36,206 nucleotides of DNA, taken from contig NZ_GL831077.1 of NCBI RefSeq assembly GCF_000188195.1, positions 1 through 36,206 on the forward strand, in the 5' to 3' direction. The notes under the pieces were generated by a model. It was not told the origin of the DNA, did no database searches, and worked only from the letters and a program-made list of their open reading frames with translations. Of the stretch, positions 1-8,244 are shown piece by piece. This DNA is from Succinatimonas hippei YIT 12066. Its GTDB lineage: Bacteria > Pseudomonadota > Gammaproteobacteria > Enterobacterales > Succinivibrionaceae. The position numbers were made by a program, and so were the translations under genes. Every line of letters begins with the position of its first letter. Position 1 is the first letter of the stretch.

Positions 1-3
1 CGG

Positions 4-34
4 GGTTTTAGCCGCTGATCTTTTTTTGATAAAA
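4..34 (+). repeat. Left copy of 31-base inverted repeat shared by both window ends
   Basis: The 31 bases here, beginning GGTTTTAGCCGCTGATC and ending GATAAAA, are an exact reverse complement of the last 31 bases of the window (36176-36206). The match stops cleanly on the inner side: GTGAAT follows here, against AACCAA in the other copy. A dispersed element, such as the terminus of an insertion sequence at which assembly broke, would give this pattern. No transposase is visible inside the window, so the identity of the element is unknown. Confidence 0.8.
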
Positions 35-56
35 GTGAATACGTCGGGCATAATGG

Positions 57-85
57 TTGCTTCTCACTTTACATGTTAATAATAA
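57..85 (+). promoter_or_regulatory. Possible sigma70 promoter for the small gene at 154
   Basis: TTGCTT at 57-62 is followed after 17 bases by TAATAA at 80-85. The -10 match is imperfect and the region is AT-rich, so a chance match is possible. It lies about 70 bases upstream of the first start codon. Confidence 0.3.
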
Positions 86-153
86 ATAGTGTATATAAAT
101 TTTAGTTCTAATTTCAGTTTTACGAAGTGTATTTATAGTAAACGGAGTATTTT

Positions 154-420
154 ATGGAAGAGTATATCCAACAGCTTAATATTTATCTTAAAGGCGGGCA
201 GGTTCTTTCCGTTAATTTCAGAGTGGAAAAAGCAGACAAATTGAATACCCAAATTGATGCTTTCTTTAAAGCTTTAGGGGATAAAGACAGCAGCGGTAAA
301 AATTTCCTGTTTCAAGGTCAGCGTCCTGTTATTGTGCGTTTATCTGACGTGTCGGCAGCTGATGTAGTAAGTCTTGTACGAAAGGAAAAAGTTGAAAACA
401 AGGCAGAGCCTTCAGCTTAG
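154..420 (+). CDS. Small protein of unknown function
   Basis: This 88-residue protein is not one I recognise. ATG at 154 is preceded by CGGAG at 142-146, a good ribosome binding site. It has no signal peptide and no membrane segment. The first half looks like a small alpha/beta fold (IYLKGGQVLSVNFRVEKAD), with a hydrophobic strand at PVIVRLSDVSAADVVSLV (about residues 58-75) and a charged tail rich in Lys, Glu and Ala. It stands alone and converges on the ddl gene. The coding call rests on the binding site, the length and a sensible composition. Confidence 0.65.
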   Translation: MEEYIQQLNIYLKGGQVLSVNFRVEKADKLNTQIDAFFKALGDKDSSGKNFLFQGQRPVIVRLSDVSAADVVSLVRKEKVENKAEPSA

Positions 421-436
421 TTTTTACAAATAAGAA

Positions 437-461
437 GGGCGCAGATTTGTATGCTGCGCCC
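437..461. terminator. Hairpin between converging genes
   Basis: GGGCGCAG (437-444) and CTGCGCCC (454-461) form a perfect 8-bp GC-rich stem with a 9-base loop, between the stop of the small gene and the stop of ddl. The nearest T-run on the plus strand (474-480) is 12 bases beyond the stem, so it is not a textbook intrinsic terminator. Its place between convergent genes supports a role in transcript ends. Confidence 0.45.
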
Positions 462-479
462 GAGTCTAGATCTGTTTTT

Positions 480-1475
480 TTATTTCTTCTTTCTTGCTGC
501 CCGTTCTATCGCTTGTCTTAAAAACTCCGTCATTTGATGGCCGTTGTGCTCTAAAAGTTTAGGGAACATAGAGATTGGAGTCATTCCCGGGAATGTATTG
601 ATTTCATTAATGATAATTTCATTATGATCTGATAAGAAGAAATCAATGCGAGATAAGTCACGCAGTTTTAATCCAAGATATGCCTTGCGTGCATAATCAC
701 GAATCATTTGTTTGATTTCATCGCTTAAATTTTGCGGTTCAACAGTGGTAACCGATCCGCTGTCTTTACTGTACTTTTCGTCAAAAGTATAGAAAAGATT
801 ATCAGGCATGATAATTTCGCCGGGATTGGTGATGTAAATATTACCGTCTATTTCGTAAGCGGCACACTCAAGTTCACGATGTTTTATGGTTTTTTCAATG
901 ATTACGTCTTCAGAGAAGGTAAAGGCCTCAACGACGCTGTCCCAAAGATCTTCTTTTTTAGTGACATGATAGCAGCCGATAGAAGATCCTTGGCTTGCTG
1001 CTTTAACATATACATCCTGCCATGAATCGAAAGCTTTAAGTGCATTGGCTTTAGAAAGCTCATCTTGGCGCGGAACAATGAGAAATGGAGTATTGGGGAT
1101 ATTAAGAGCCGTTAAATAGAGCTTGGTCGTGATTTTATTAAAGCAATTATGACTTGCTTCACTTTTGCATCCGATATAAGGGATATTGAAGATTTCAAGA
1201 AATGATTGAATATCTCCGGTTTCTCCCGGTACTCCGTGAATGCAAGGTACGGCACAATAAATATCTAAACAATCGCTGCCTGTGACAAAGCGGGAATCCT
1301 TGTCAAAATATCCGGCAGTACCGTCTTTAAGGATAAATTTTTTGTTATGAATTTCGGCTCTTATTACATTATATTCGCCGATTTCATTGATTTTTTTCTC
1401 AATAAAATCTGCCGAAATTAAGGAAATTTGATGCTCGGCACCGTCTCCGCCGCATAAAAGAAGAATATTTTTCAT
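480..1475 (-). CDS. ddl: D-alanine--D-alanine ligase
   Basis: This enzyme joins two D-alanines with ATP in the cytoplasm to make the dipeptide end of the peptidoglycan precursor. It has the expected ATP-grasp features: EHQISLISA near the N terminus, the GSSIG loop around residue 165, and the C-terminal EINTFPGMTPISMFP signature that binds Mg-ATP and substrate. The reading frame continues three codons upstream to a TTG at 1484, but ATG at 1475 starts directly on the usual KNILLL(C)GG strand, so I chose it. Length is about 331 residues, slightly above typical DdlA/DdlB. The gene stands alone here, outside any division cluster. Confidence 0.9.
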   Translation of the reverse strand: MKNILLLCGGDGAEHQISLISADFIEKKINEIGEYNVIRAEIHNKKFILKDGTAGYFDKDSRFVTGSDCLDIYCAVPCIHGVPGETGDIQSFLEIFNIPYIGCKSEASHNCFNKITTKLYLTALNIPNTPFLIVPRQDELSKANALKAFDSWQDVYVKAASQGSSIGCYHVTKKEDLWDSVVEAFTFSEDVIIEKTIKHRELECAAYEIDGNIYITNPGEIIMPDNLFYTFDEKYSKDSGSVTTVEPQNLSDEIKQMIRDYARKAYLGLKLRDLSRIDFFLSDHNEIIINEINTFPGMTPISMFPKLLEHNGHQMTEFLRQAIERAARKKK

Positions 1476-1601
1476 AATTATCAAATAGGTTGAAAGAAGT
1501 TAGAAAGATCTTAAGCTTTGCTGTAAATAACTGCAAATTTAATTTTAAAATTTGTTCTAATGTTTTTAATAAAAGTATCCTCTTATTAGGGGGAAGATAT
1601 A

Positions 1602-2129
1602 ATGCGGAATTACTTTTTGTCGACAGGAAGAATCGGTTTTTCTTTGTGGCAGGACAATGATTTGTTTTTGGCAAAATTATTGTGGGGAGATCCTTGCGTC
1701 ACGCAGTTTATTTGTGCATCCGGTCGCTTTAGTGAAAGGGATATAGAGCAGCGCTTACAGACGGAAATAGAAAATTATTACAGTTTTAAAGTTCAATATT
1801 GGCCGTTATTTGATCTTGCCTCTAATAACCTTATAGGTTGCTGCGGTTTAAGGCCCGGACTAAAAGAAAGTTATGAGTTAGGATTTCATTTACGTCCGCA
1901 GTTTTGGCACAAAGGTTTGGCTTTTGAGGCGGCAGATGAGGTAATTAAATATGTTGCAGCTAAGCTTAAAGTAAAAGAATTGATTGCAGGACATCATCCT
2001 CACAATCTTGCATCGCAAAAAGTTTTACTAAAACTTGGATTTAAATGTATAGGCACAAGTTTTTATAAGCCTACAGGTCTAATGCACCCTTCCTATAAAC
2101 TTTTACTTGGCGATTTAAAAAAAGTATAG
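1602..2129 (+). CDS. GNAT family N-acetyltransferase (RimJ/RimL type)
   Basis: This 175-residue protein has the GNAT fold of the RimJ/RimL branch. Strands around residues 72-85 (LIGCCGLRPG) lead into the ELGFHLRPQFWHKGLAFEAA segment, the family's acetyl-CoA binding loop and helix. A C-terminal HNLASQKVLLKLGFKCIG motif is the classic end of the domain. It would transfer an acetyl group from acetyl-CoA to an amine. The acceptor cannot be told from sequence, and the protein is too divergent to call a ribosomal-protein acetyltransferase. ATG at 1602 follows a run of G (about 1590-1594) that can serve as the ribosome binding site. Confidence 0.8.
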   Translation: MRNYFLSTGRIGFSLWQDNDLFLAKLLWGDPCVTQFICASGRFSERDIEQRLQTEIENYYSFKVQYWPLFDLASNNLIGCCGLRPGLKESYELGFHLRPQFWHKGLAFEAADEVIKYVAAKLKVKELIAGHHPHNLASQKVLLKLGFKCIGTSFYKPTGLMHPSYKLLLGDLKKV

Positions 2130-2212
2130 ATGGTTTACAGCTGCTATGCTGAATGTGAAATGCTTTTTAGGTTTTGATTTAAATACGTATTTAATATGAT
2201 ATAGCTAACTTG

Positions 2213-2303
2213 AAAAAACTTACCCCACTTTTGTGAACTCTATTTTGTAGAGCTCCTTTTGCGGGGTAGTAATTGCATGTAAGTTTTTTGTTTTAAACTT
2301 ACA
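2213..2303. terminator. Nested bidirectional terminator between acetyltransferase and trxA
   Basis: AAAAAACTTAC (2213-2223) pairs exactly with GTAAGTTTTTT (2279-2289). Inside are TACCCC/GGGGTA (2221-2226 with 2263-2268) and CTCTA/TAGAG (2238-2242 with 2248-2252). Both strands read a T-run on leaving the structure, as expected for a terminator shared by convergent genes. A further stem, TGTAAGTTT/AAACTTACA (2278-2286 with 2295-2303), competes for the same right arm. Confidence 0.6.
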
Positions 2304-2311
2304 TAAGCTGA

Positions 2312-2635
2312 TTAAATATTGGCTTCGATAAAACGACGCAGCTCTTCTTCAGGCAATGCTCCAATCTGGGAGGCCATTACTTCGCCGTCTTTATAAATAA
2401 CCATAGTCGGGATACTCATTACTTTGAGTTTGCTGGCCCATTCAACATTTTGGTCGATATCTACTTTGCAGAATTTTACGTTGTCCATTTTTTCTGCTAA
2501 AGATTCGATGATCGGACCGACCATTTTGCACGGACCGCACCACGGTGCCCAGAAGTCGACTAAAACCGGCTTGTCTGATTTGATAACCTCAGCTTCGAAT
2601 TGATCGTCGGTAATGTGTAAGACTTTGTCGCTCAT
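2312..2635 (-). CDS. trxA: Thioredoxin
   Basis: This 107-residue cytoplasmic dithiol carrier reduces protein disulfides and is recharged by thioredoxin reductase. The active site WCGPCK is at residues 32-37, preceded by VDFWAPW, and the cis-proline loop MSIPTM is present. Length matches TrxA of Escherichia coli closely. ATG at 2635 is preceded on the minus strand by AGGAAA. The gene appears to be monocistronic, with a structured terminator downstream shared with the converging acetyltransferase gene. Confidence 0.96.
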   Translation of the reverse strand: MSDKVLHITDDQFEAEVIKSDKPVLVDFWAPWCGPCKMVGPIIESLAEKMDNVKFCKVDIDQNVEWASKLKVMSIPTMVIYKDGEVMASQIGALPEEELRRFIEANI

Positions 2636-2747
2636 TTCTTTTTCCTATAGTGGGATATAAAAACTGGAATTTATTTTAGCACTGCAGTTTGACAGCGGAA
2701 ACCAAACTGCGAATTTTGAGCATTTTCCCGCGCTTACTTAATTAAAA

Positions 2748-3398
2748 TTAAGCGCCGATTGCGGTTAAAGGGCGTTTGAAAACAAATTTTGCAAGATATG
2801 AAAGGATAAGTCCGTACAGCGGTACGAATAATATGACGTTGCACAGAATTTTTACCGTGCAGTCAAAGATACCTATATCTACCCAATTTGCTGCCATAAA
2901 AGGATCAGGAGACTGATAAAAAGCAACTGAGAAAAAGACGAAGGTATCAAGTACGTTTCCTGCAACTGAAGAGCAAGCAGGAGCAGGCCACCATTGCTTT
3001 AGACGACGTAATCTTGAAAAGACTAAAATATCAGCAATTTGTCCTATTACATAAGCGCTGAATGACGCAGCAGAAATTCTGAAGACGAATAGACTGAAAT
3101 CAGTAAGGGAATCAAGACCTTGATACTGTCCCTGAGCAAAAAGCGTTCCGACAAAATACGAAGCGATTAATGCCGGGATCATCGCTGCAAAAATAACTTT
3201 GCGCGCAAGATGCGGGCCGTAGATTCTGACGGTTAAGTCCGTAGTGATAAATATAAAGGGGTAAGTAAAGGTACCCCAGGTTGAGGTGATCCCGAAACAG
3301 TTCATCGGGATTTGCACTGCATAGTTGCTAAGCACAATAATGAAAATGTGCCAGGACAGCAGTTTACATAAAGTAGGTGAAATTTTTGGCATAAGCAT
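2748..3398 (-). CDS. yhhQ: Queuosine precursor transporter (VUT family)
   Basis: This 216-residue inner-membrane protein has about six hydrophobic segments and the conserved acidic and aromatic features of the YhhQ/VUT family. These include the TYPFIFITTDLTVRIYG segment near residue 50, the FSAYVIGQIADILVF segment near residue 115, and an N-D-T-F element (VAGNVLDTFVFFSVAF) near residue 150. Family members import 7-deazaguanine precursors (preQ0/preQ1) for tRNA queuosine. The presence of queH in the same window supports that role. ATG at 3398 is the first methionine; MPKISPT two codons later is an alternative start. Confidence 0.85.
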   Translation of the reverse strand: MLMPKISPTLCKLLSWHIFIIVLSNYAVQIPMNCFGITSTWGTFTYPFIFITTDLTVRIYGPHLARKVIFAAMIPALIASYFVGTLFAQGQYQGLDSLTDFSLFVFRISAASFSAYVIGQIADILVFSRLRRLKQWWPAPACSSVAGNVLDTFVFFSVAFYQSPDPFMAANWVDIGIFDCTVKILCNVILFVPLYGLILSYLAKFVFKRPLTAIGA

Positions 3399-3493
3399 AC
3401 TTAAGAAACAGTTAAGCGCTCAAGCGCAGGAAAAAATGCAGGTAAATTGTACATGAACTTTGTAAAATGAAGAAAATAATTTAAGGAATTTTT

Positions 3494-6316
3494 ATGAACG
3501 CTAATTCTTGCCTGATTTTTATTGACGGATCTTCATTTTTATATCGTGCTTTTTATGCTGCAAAACGGGGGTTTACTACTAAAAGCGGAGTGCCGACCGG
3601 AGCGGTCCTTATTATTACCAATATGCTTAAAAAGCTCTTAAAGCAATATGCAGGTTATAAAATTGCAGTCGTTTTCGATGCTAAAGGAAAGAGCTTCCGT
3701 TCCGATTTATATCCTGAATATAAGAGCAATCGTCCTCCGATGCCTGAAGATCTGAGAATTCAGGTGGACTATGTACATCGTATTGTGAAAGCCATGGGTC
3801 TTCCTTTAATCATCGTTCCTAAAGTGGAGGCAGATGATGTTTTAGGTTCATACGCCAAAAAGGCTCAAAGCTTGGGATTTTCTTCTTTAATTTGTACCGG
3901 TGATAAGGATCTGGCGCAGCTTGTAAATGATAAAGTCACCTTAATCGATACGATGAACGATCATGTTTATGATGAAAAGGGGGTAATGGAAAAATACGGA
4001 GTTCCGCCTTGTCATATTATTGATTTCTTGGCGTTAAAAGGTGACAGTTCGGATAATATTCCCGGCATGCCGGGAGTCGGCGACGTTACGGCTAAAACTT
4101 TAATTAATTCGTTAGGCGGAATAGAAGACATTTTTAGTAAGCGAGAAGAAATTGCCTCTTTATCTTTTCGCGGGGCCAAAACTTTTGCCGCTAAACTTGA
4201 AGAGCACATCGAAGATGTTCGTCTTTCTTATACATTGGCTACTATTAAGACGGATGTGGATCTGCCGATCGCCATTGAAGATTTAACCGTACCGAAGAAA
4301 AATAAGGAAGATCTTTTAAATATTTATAAAGAACTTGAATTTGCAAAACTCTATGCGGAAGAGGCTCAGGAACCTTTAGACTTTGAAGAAAAAACAAAAG
4401 ACTCTGCTGTACCGACTGCGGATGTAAAAGCGCAAGTTCAATCTCAAACAGATTTTTCTGCAGGCGTTTTAAGCGACCATAAAAGCCGCGGCAGTAAATT
4501 TAATCTTATTGATACTATAGCCAAGCTGGATGCATTAATTGAAAAAATAAAAAATAAAGGCTTATTTGCTTTTGATACTGAAACGACTTCCTTGCATCCT
4601 GAAGACTGTACTTTGGTCGGAGTTTCTTTTTCCGTTGAAGAAAAAGAAGCTTTTTATTTGCCGCTTGCCCACGCTTATTTAGGAGCTCCCGTACAGCTTG
4701 CAAAGGATGATGTTTTTGCAAAGCTTGCTCCGGTATTTGCCGATCCTAAGATTAAGAAAATCGGACATAACGTTAAATTTGATTTATTGGTTTTATATTT
4801 TGCAGGACTTTCTGCAGTAAAAGGCGTTTATGCTGATACCATGCTGATGGCGCATCTTTTAGATTCGGTTCAGTCATGTGCTCTTGATAATTTAGCTGAA
4901 AAATATTTATCTTATAAAACAATAAAATACTCAGATGTGGCAGGAAGCGGCAGTAAGTCAGTGACTTTTGACAATGTTCCTGTTGATATAGCTTGTGCTT
5001 ATTCAGGAGAAGACTCTGAAGTTGCTTTGCGTCTGTTTAACGTTCTTTTGCCTAAGATTAAAGATGAAGGTAAGGCTAACGATATTTTGTTTAATTTGGA
5101 GATGCCGTGCCTTAGTGTTTTGTTTGATATGGAACGCGTCGGTGCTCTTGTAAGTGCAGATGAGCTTTATCGCCAGACTGAAGTATTAAAATCAGAGCTG
5201 CAGGCTGTACAAAAAGATATTTATGCAGCCGCAGGACAAGAATTTAATATTGCATCTCCCAAACAGCTTGGAAACGTATTATTTGAAAGTCTTGCCATTC
5301 CGTATCCTAAAAAAGTCAAGGTAGATAAAAACGGTAATAAACAGTACTCAACGGCTGAGGATGTGTTAACTGAGATAGCTCCTATGTACGATATTGCAAA
5401 TCTGGTACTGCGTTTTAGATCGGTATCAAAGCTTATCGGCACATATACTGAAAAGCTGCCGCTTTTAATTTCCAAGCGTACGGGGCGCATTCATACTTCA
5501 TTCAATCAGGCAGGTACTACCACAGGAAGATTATCTTCTTCCGATCCTAATTTACAAAATATCCCGGCAAGAACTCATGAAGGAAAACTTATCAGAAAAG
5601 CTTTCATTGCTCCGCAGGGGTATACCTTAGTGTCGGCAGATTATTCACAAATTGAGCTAAGGCTTATTGCCCATATTGCAAAAGATCCTAATTTGATTAA
5701 AGCGTTTAAATTAGGTTATGACATTCATAAAGCGACAGCAGCAGAAGTTTTAGGTAAAGATATAAACGAGGTAACCGGAGAGGAACGCTCTCGTGCCAAG
5801 GCCACTAATTTCGGGTTGATGTACGGAATGGGAGCTCACGGTTTATCAGCTCAGACCGGTTTGTCGTTTAAAGCGGCAAAAGCTTACATTGATTGTTATT
5901 TTACCCGTTATCCTAAAATCCGTGATTATATGGACAGCATCAAGAAATTTGCTCATGAGCACGGTTACGTAGAAACGATTTTAGGCAGGCGAATTGATTT
6001 TCCCGGTATAAATTCTACAAATCGCATTGCGGTAACCGGAGCAGAGCGCGCCGCAATTAATGCTCCGATGCAGGGTAGTGCTGCAGATATTATTAAAATT
6101 GCCATGATAGCAATAGAAAAATGGATTACGTCCCTGCCTGCCGATACCGTCCGTATGATTTTGCAAGTACATGATGAACTTGTTTTTGAAGTAAAAAATG
6201 AGTTTTTAGATGAGGCAACTGCCAAAATAAAAGAGCTGATGGAAAACGCCGTGACCTTGGATGTTCCGTTGCTTGCCGGTATCGGTATCGGGCAGAATTG
6301 GGGAGATGCGCATTAA
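3494..6316 (+). CDS. polA: DNA polymerase I
   Basis: This 940-residue repair and Okazaki-fragment polymerase has three intact domains. The N-terminal 5'-3' nuclease (about residues 1-290) begins IDGSSFLYRAF and holds ADDVLG and the helix-hairpin-helix GVGDVTA. The 3'-5' proofreading domain (about 340-530) keeps its metal ligands: DTE in FAFDTETTSLHP, GHNVKFD, and YSGEDSE. The polymerase domain has motif A (SADYSQIELR), motif B (RSRAKATNFGLMYG) and motif C (QVHDEL). Proofreading is therefore predicted to be active, unlike in some lineages. Length is close to the 928 residues of E. coli PolA. AAGGA at 3483-3487 precedes the ATG. Confidence 0.97.
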   Translation: MNANSCLIFIDGSSFLYRAFYAAKRGFTTKSGVPTGAVLIITNMLKKLLKQYAGYKIAVVFDAKGKSFRSDLYPEYKSNRPPMPEDLRIQVDYVHRIVKAMGLPLIIVPKVEADDVLGSYAKKAQSLGFSSLICTGDKDLAQLVNDKVTLIDTMNDHVYDEKGVMEKYGVPPCHIIDFLALKGDSSDNIPGMPGVGDVTAKTLINSLGGIEDIFSKREEIASLSFRGAKTFAAKLEEHIEDVRLSYTLATIKTDVDLPIAIEDLTVPKKNKEDLLNIYKELEFAKLYAEEAQEPLDFEEKTKDSAVPTADVKAQVQSQTDFSAGVLSDHKSRGSKFNLIDTIAKLDALIEKIKNKGLFAFDTETTSLHPEDCTLVGVSFSVEEKEAFYLPLAHAYLGAPVQLAKDDVFAKLAPVFADPKIKKIGHNVKFDLLVLYFAGLSAVKGVYADTMLMAHLLDSVQSCALDNLAEKYLSYKTIKYSDVAGSGSKSVTFDNVPVDIACAYSGEDSEVALRLFNVLLPKIKDEGKANDILFNLEMPCLSVLFDMERVGALVSADELYRQTEVLKSELQAVQKDIYAAAGQEFNIASPKQLGNVLFESLAIPYPKKVKVDKNGNKQYSTAEDVLTEIAPMYDIANLVLRFRSVSKLIGTYTEKLPLLISKRTGRIHTSFNQAGTTTGRLSSSDPNLQNIPARTHEGKLIRKAFIAPQGYTLVSADYSQIELRLIAHIAKDPNLIKAFKLGYDIHKATAAEVLGKDINEVTGEERSRAKATNFGLMYGMGAHGLSAQTGLSFKAAKAYIDCYFTRYPKIRDYMDSIKKFAHEHGYVETILGRRIDFPGINSTNRIAVTGAERAAINAPMQGSAADIIKIAMIAIEKWITSLPADTVRMILQVHDELVFEVKNEFLDEATAKIKELMENAVTLDVPLLAGIGIGQNWGDAH

Positions 6317-6431
6317 TTGGATTTTTCGTATAGAAAATGAGCTTTAGCTAAAGGATTATCTTGGCACAAAATGTTATATAAACAAAAAGCGATAAAGTTA
6401 AGGCTTTACTGTAAATTAAGGAGATTAATGG

Positions 6432-6917
6432 ATGAAATTTAGATCTAAGCTGTTTGCTTTGTGCGCTGCAGCAAGTGTTTGTATAAGCGCAAATGCAGGA
6501 ATCTATGATTTCGGAACCTATGACGCTGATGATTTTGGGTATATCCCTGACGATATGCTGGAACTGCCGGATACTCCTGCTGCTTATGTTTCAGGAATTT
6601 GGCTTACTCAAGACTTTTTAGGTCGTGATATTAAATTTGTTGTTCAGCTGACTGAAGGTGTTCCTTATGTAGGAGAAGTAGGCTCTGATCCTATTCCCGT
6701 GAATCTTGTAAAAGTAACTAAAGATGAAACGGTTGTCGTGCAGCTGCTTGCAGGTGAAAAAAAGCAGATTATGCTAAAAGAGGTGAATAAAGACGGGGAG
6801 AGGATGCTCTTGGTTCAACCTGTAGGCGCCAACAGCGCAATGCAGTTTGTCAATTCATCTCTTGAGTACATGACGCCAAACCAGGTTGCCCAAAGCTCTA
6901 AGGATTTAAAGCAATAA
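6432..6917 (+). CDS. Secreted protein of unknown function downstream of polA
   Basis: This 161-residue protein has a clear Sec signal peptide: a basic start, MKFRSK, then a hydrophobic Leu/Ala/Val stretch ending at ANA-G near residue 22. The mature part begins acidic (DFGTYDADDFGYIPDD) and continues as a beta-rich domain with repeated short strands (KFVVQLTEGVPYVGEV, VVVQLLAGEKKQIML). I do not recognise the family. Some gammaproteobacteria carry a small secreted DUF2782 protein next to polA, but this is longer and I cannot show homology. AAGGAG at 6418-6423 precedes the ATG. The stop lies only 8 bases from the stop of converging lpxH. Confidence 0.75.
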   Translation: MKFRSKLFALCAAASVCISANAGIYDFGTYDADDFGYIPDDMLELPDTPAAYVSGIWLTQDFLGRDIKFVVQLTEGVPYVGEVGSDPIPVNLVKVTKDETVVVQLLAGEKKQIMLKEVNKDGERMLLVQPVGANSAMQFVNSSLEYMTPNQVAQSSKDLKQ

Positions 6918-6925
6918 GTAAATGC

Positions 6926-7660
6926 TCAGCTGAAAAGTTCGTCAAGCGAATACCTTAAAAGGTAAAATCCGTTGCCGTCTATTTTGACAAAACTGTAGAA
7001 TTCTCCCCAGTCTCCCAAAGCTAGTCTTTGTTTTTCATGGGGAGTTTCACTATAGTGTAAGCCGTATTGATGCAGATGTCCGTGAATGATTATTGCGCAA
7101 TTGTTGTCAGCAAGAAACTTTTCAATGGTAGCCGGAACCAAGCCGTAAATCAGCGGATCTCTTCCTATGCTTGTCAGCTTTTGACTGTCGTCGCGCAGTT
7201 TTACCGCAATTTTTTTACGGATAAATAACGGCAGCATAAAAAACAGATTTCTTATCCACTTTTTTTTAGTGATTGCTTTGAATTTTTGATATTTTTCGTC
7301 GTTAGAACAAAGGTTATCACCGTGCATAATAAGGCAGGGCTCAGGTCCGGTTTCGTCTACATATATTTCAGGCAGTAAAGTGAAATTAAAGAATTCTGCA
7401 TCCTTTTGCGATATCAAAAAATCACGGTTGCCGTGCTGGAAAAAGACATCAATATTGCGTTGTTTTGCTGATAGTAAAGTTTGTTTTATGAATTTTTGAC
7501 AACTGTCGGACGGATCGATTCCTACGAAAAAGTTAAAAAAATCGCCTGAAATGATCAGGCGATCTCCTTTTTGGAGTTTATTTAAAAAAGCGGCAAAAGC
7601 AGAACATAAGCGTTTGTTTTCTGCACTTAAATGCAAGTCGGCAATTACGTATAGAGCCAC
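6926..7660 (-). CDS. lpxH: UDP-2,3-diacylglucosamine diphosphatase
   Basis: This 244-residue peripheral inner-membrane enzyme hydrolyses UDP-2,3-diacylglucosamine to lipid X and UMP, the fourth step of lipid A synthesis. It has the calcineurin-like phosphoesterase metal motifs in order: ADLHLS (Asp8, His10), SGDFFNFF (the GD motif), HGNRDFL, MHGD, and HGHLH near residue 195. It follows ppiB by 16 bases, the same ppiB-lpxH pairing seen in enterobacteria. It proves an LPS-bearing cell envelope, in agreement with the LPS transferases at the other end of the window. Confidence 0.95.
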   Translation of the reverse strand: MALYVIADLHLSAENKRLCSAFAAFLNKLQKGDRLIISGDFFNFFVGIDPSDSCQKFIKQTLLSAKQRNIDVFFQHGNRDFLISQKDAEFFNFTLLPEIYVDETGPEPCLIMHGDNLCSNDEKYQKFKAITKKKWIRNLFFMLPLFIRKKIAVKLRDDSQKLTSIGRDPLIYGLVPATIEKFLADNNCAIIIHGHLHQYGLHYSETPHEKQRLALGDWGEFYSFVKIDGNGFYLLRYSLDELFS

Positions 7661-7676
7661 TTAAGCCGCCTTTTAT

Positions 7677-8171
7677 TTAGTCAACGATTTTTGCCGACTC
7701 AATTACGATATCTTCAACCGGTACATCACGGAAGAAACCGCGGGTGGAGGTACGGGTGCCTTCGATTTTATCAACTACATCCATGCCTTCAACGACCTTA
7801 CCGAAGACACAGTAACCCCAGCCCATAGTGTCTTTTGAACGGAAGTTTAAGAAGTCGTTATCAACGGTGTTGATGAAAAATTGTGCAGTTGCCGAATGCG
7901 GGTCGCTGGTACGGGCCATAGCAATAGATCCGCGAACATTTTCAAGTCCGTTGTTGGCTTCGTTTTTAATCGGATCCATGGTAGGTTTTTGTTCAAAATC
8001 GCTAGTAAAACCGCCGCCCTGAATCATAAAGCCTTTGATGACGCGATGGAAAATAGTTCCGTCATAGTGGCCCTGTTGGACGTAATCTTCAAAGTTTTTA
8101 GCAGTTACAGGAGCTTTATCATAATCAAGTTCAATTTTGATATCGCCGAGATTGGTTTTTAAAAGTATCAT
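7677..8171 (-). CDS. ppiB: Cytoplasmic peptidyl-prolyl cis-trans isomerase B
   Basis: This 164-residue cyclophilin speeds proline isomerisation during folding. The catalytic surface is visible: [13 protein letters not shown] with its Arg and Phe, [15 protein letters not shown], and [17 protein letters not shown] near the end. It has no signal peptide, so it is the cytoplasmic PpiB rather than periplasmic PpiA. ATG at 8171 is divergent from cysS and upstream of lpxH, in the arrangement known from E. coli. Confidence 0.95.
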   Translation of the reverse strand: MILLKTNLGDIKIELDYDKAPVTAKNFEDYVQQGHYDGTIFHRVIKGFMIQGGGFTSDFEQKPTMDPIKNEANNGLENVRGSIAMARTSDPHSATAQFFINTVDNDFLNFRSKDTMGWGYCVFGKVVEGMDVVDKIEGTRTSTRGFFRDVPVEDIVIESAKIVD

Positions 8172-8244
8172 AATATTCTTACCTTGTATTTAATACTTCG
8201 CTAAAATGAGCGGCATAGATTTATATAATAGAGAGAGATGGCCG

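Noticed and set aside
6342-6353. Palindrome CTTTAGCTAAAG downstream of polA
   Set aside because: It is too short and AT-rich, with no T-run or promoter context to assign a function.
8206-8244. Upstream start for cysS
   Set aside because: The 13 extra residues do not match the family, and the binding site fits ATG at 8245.
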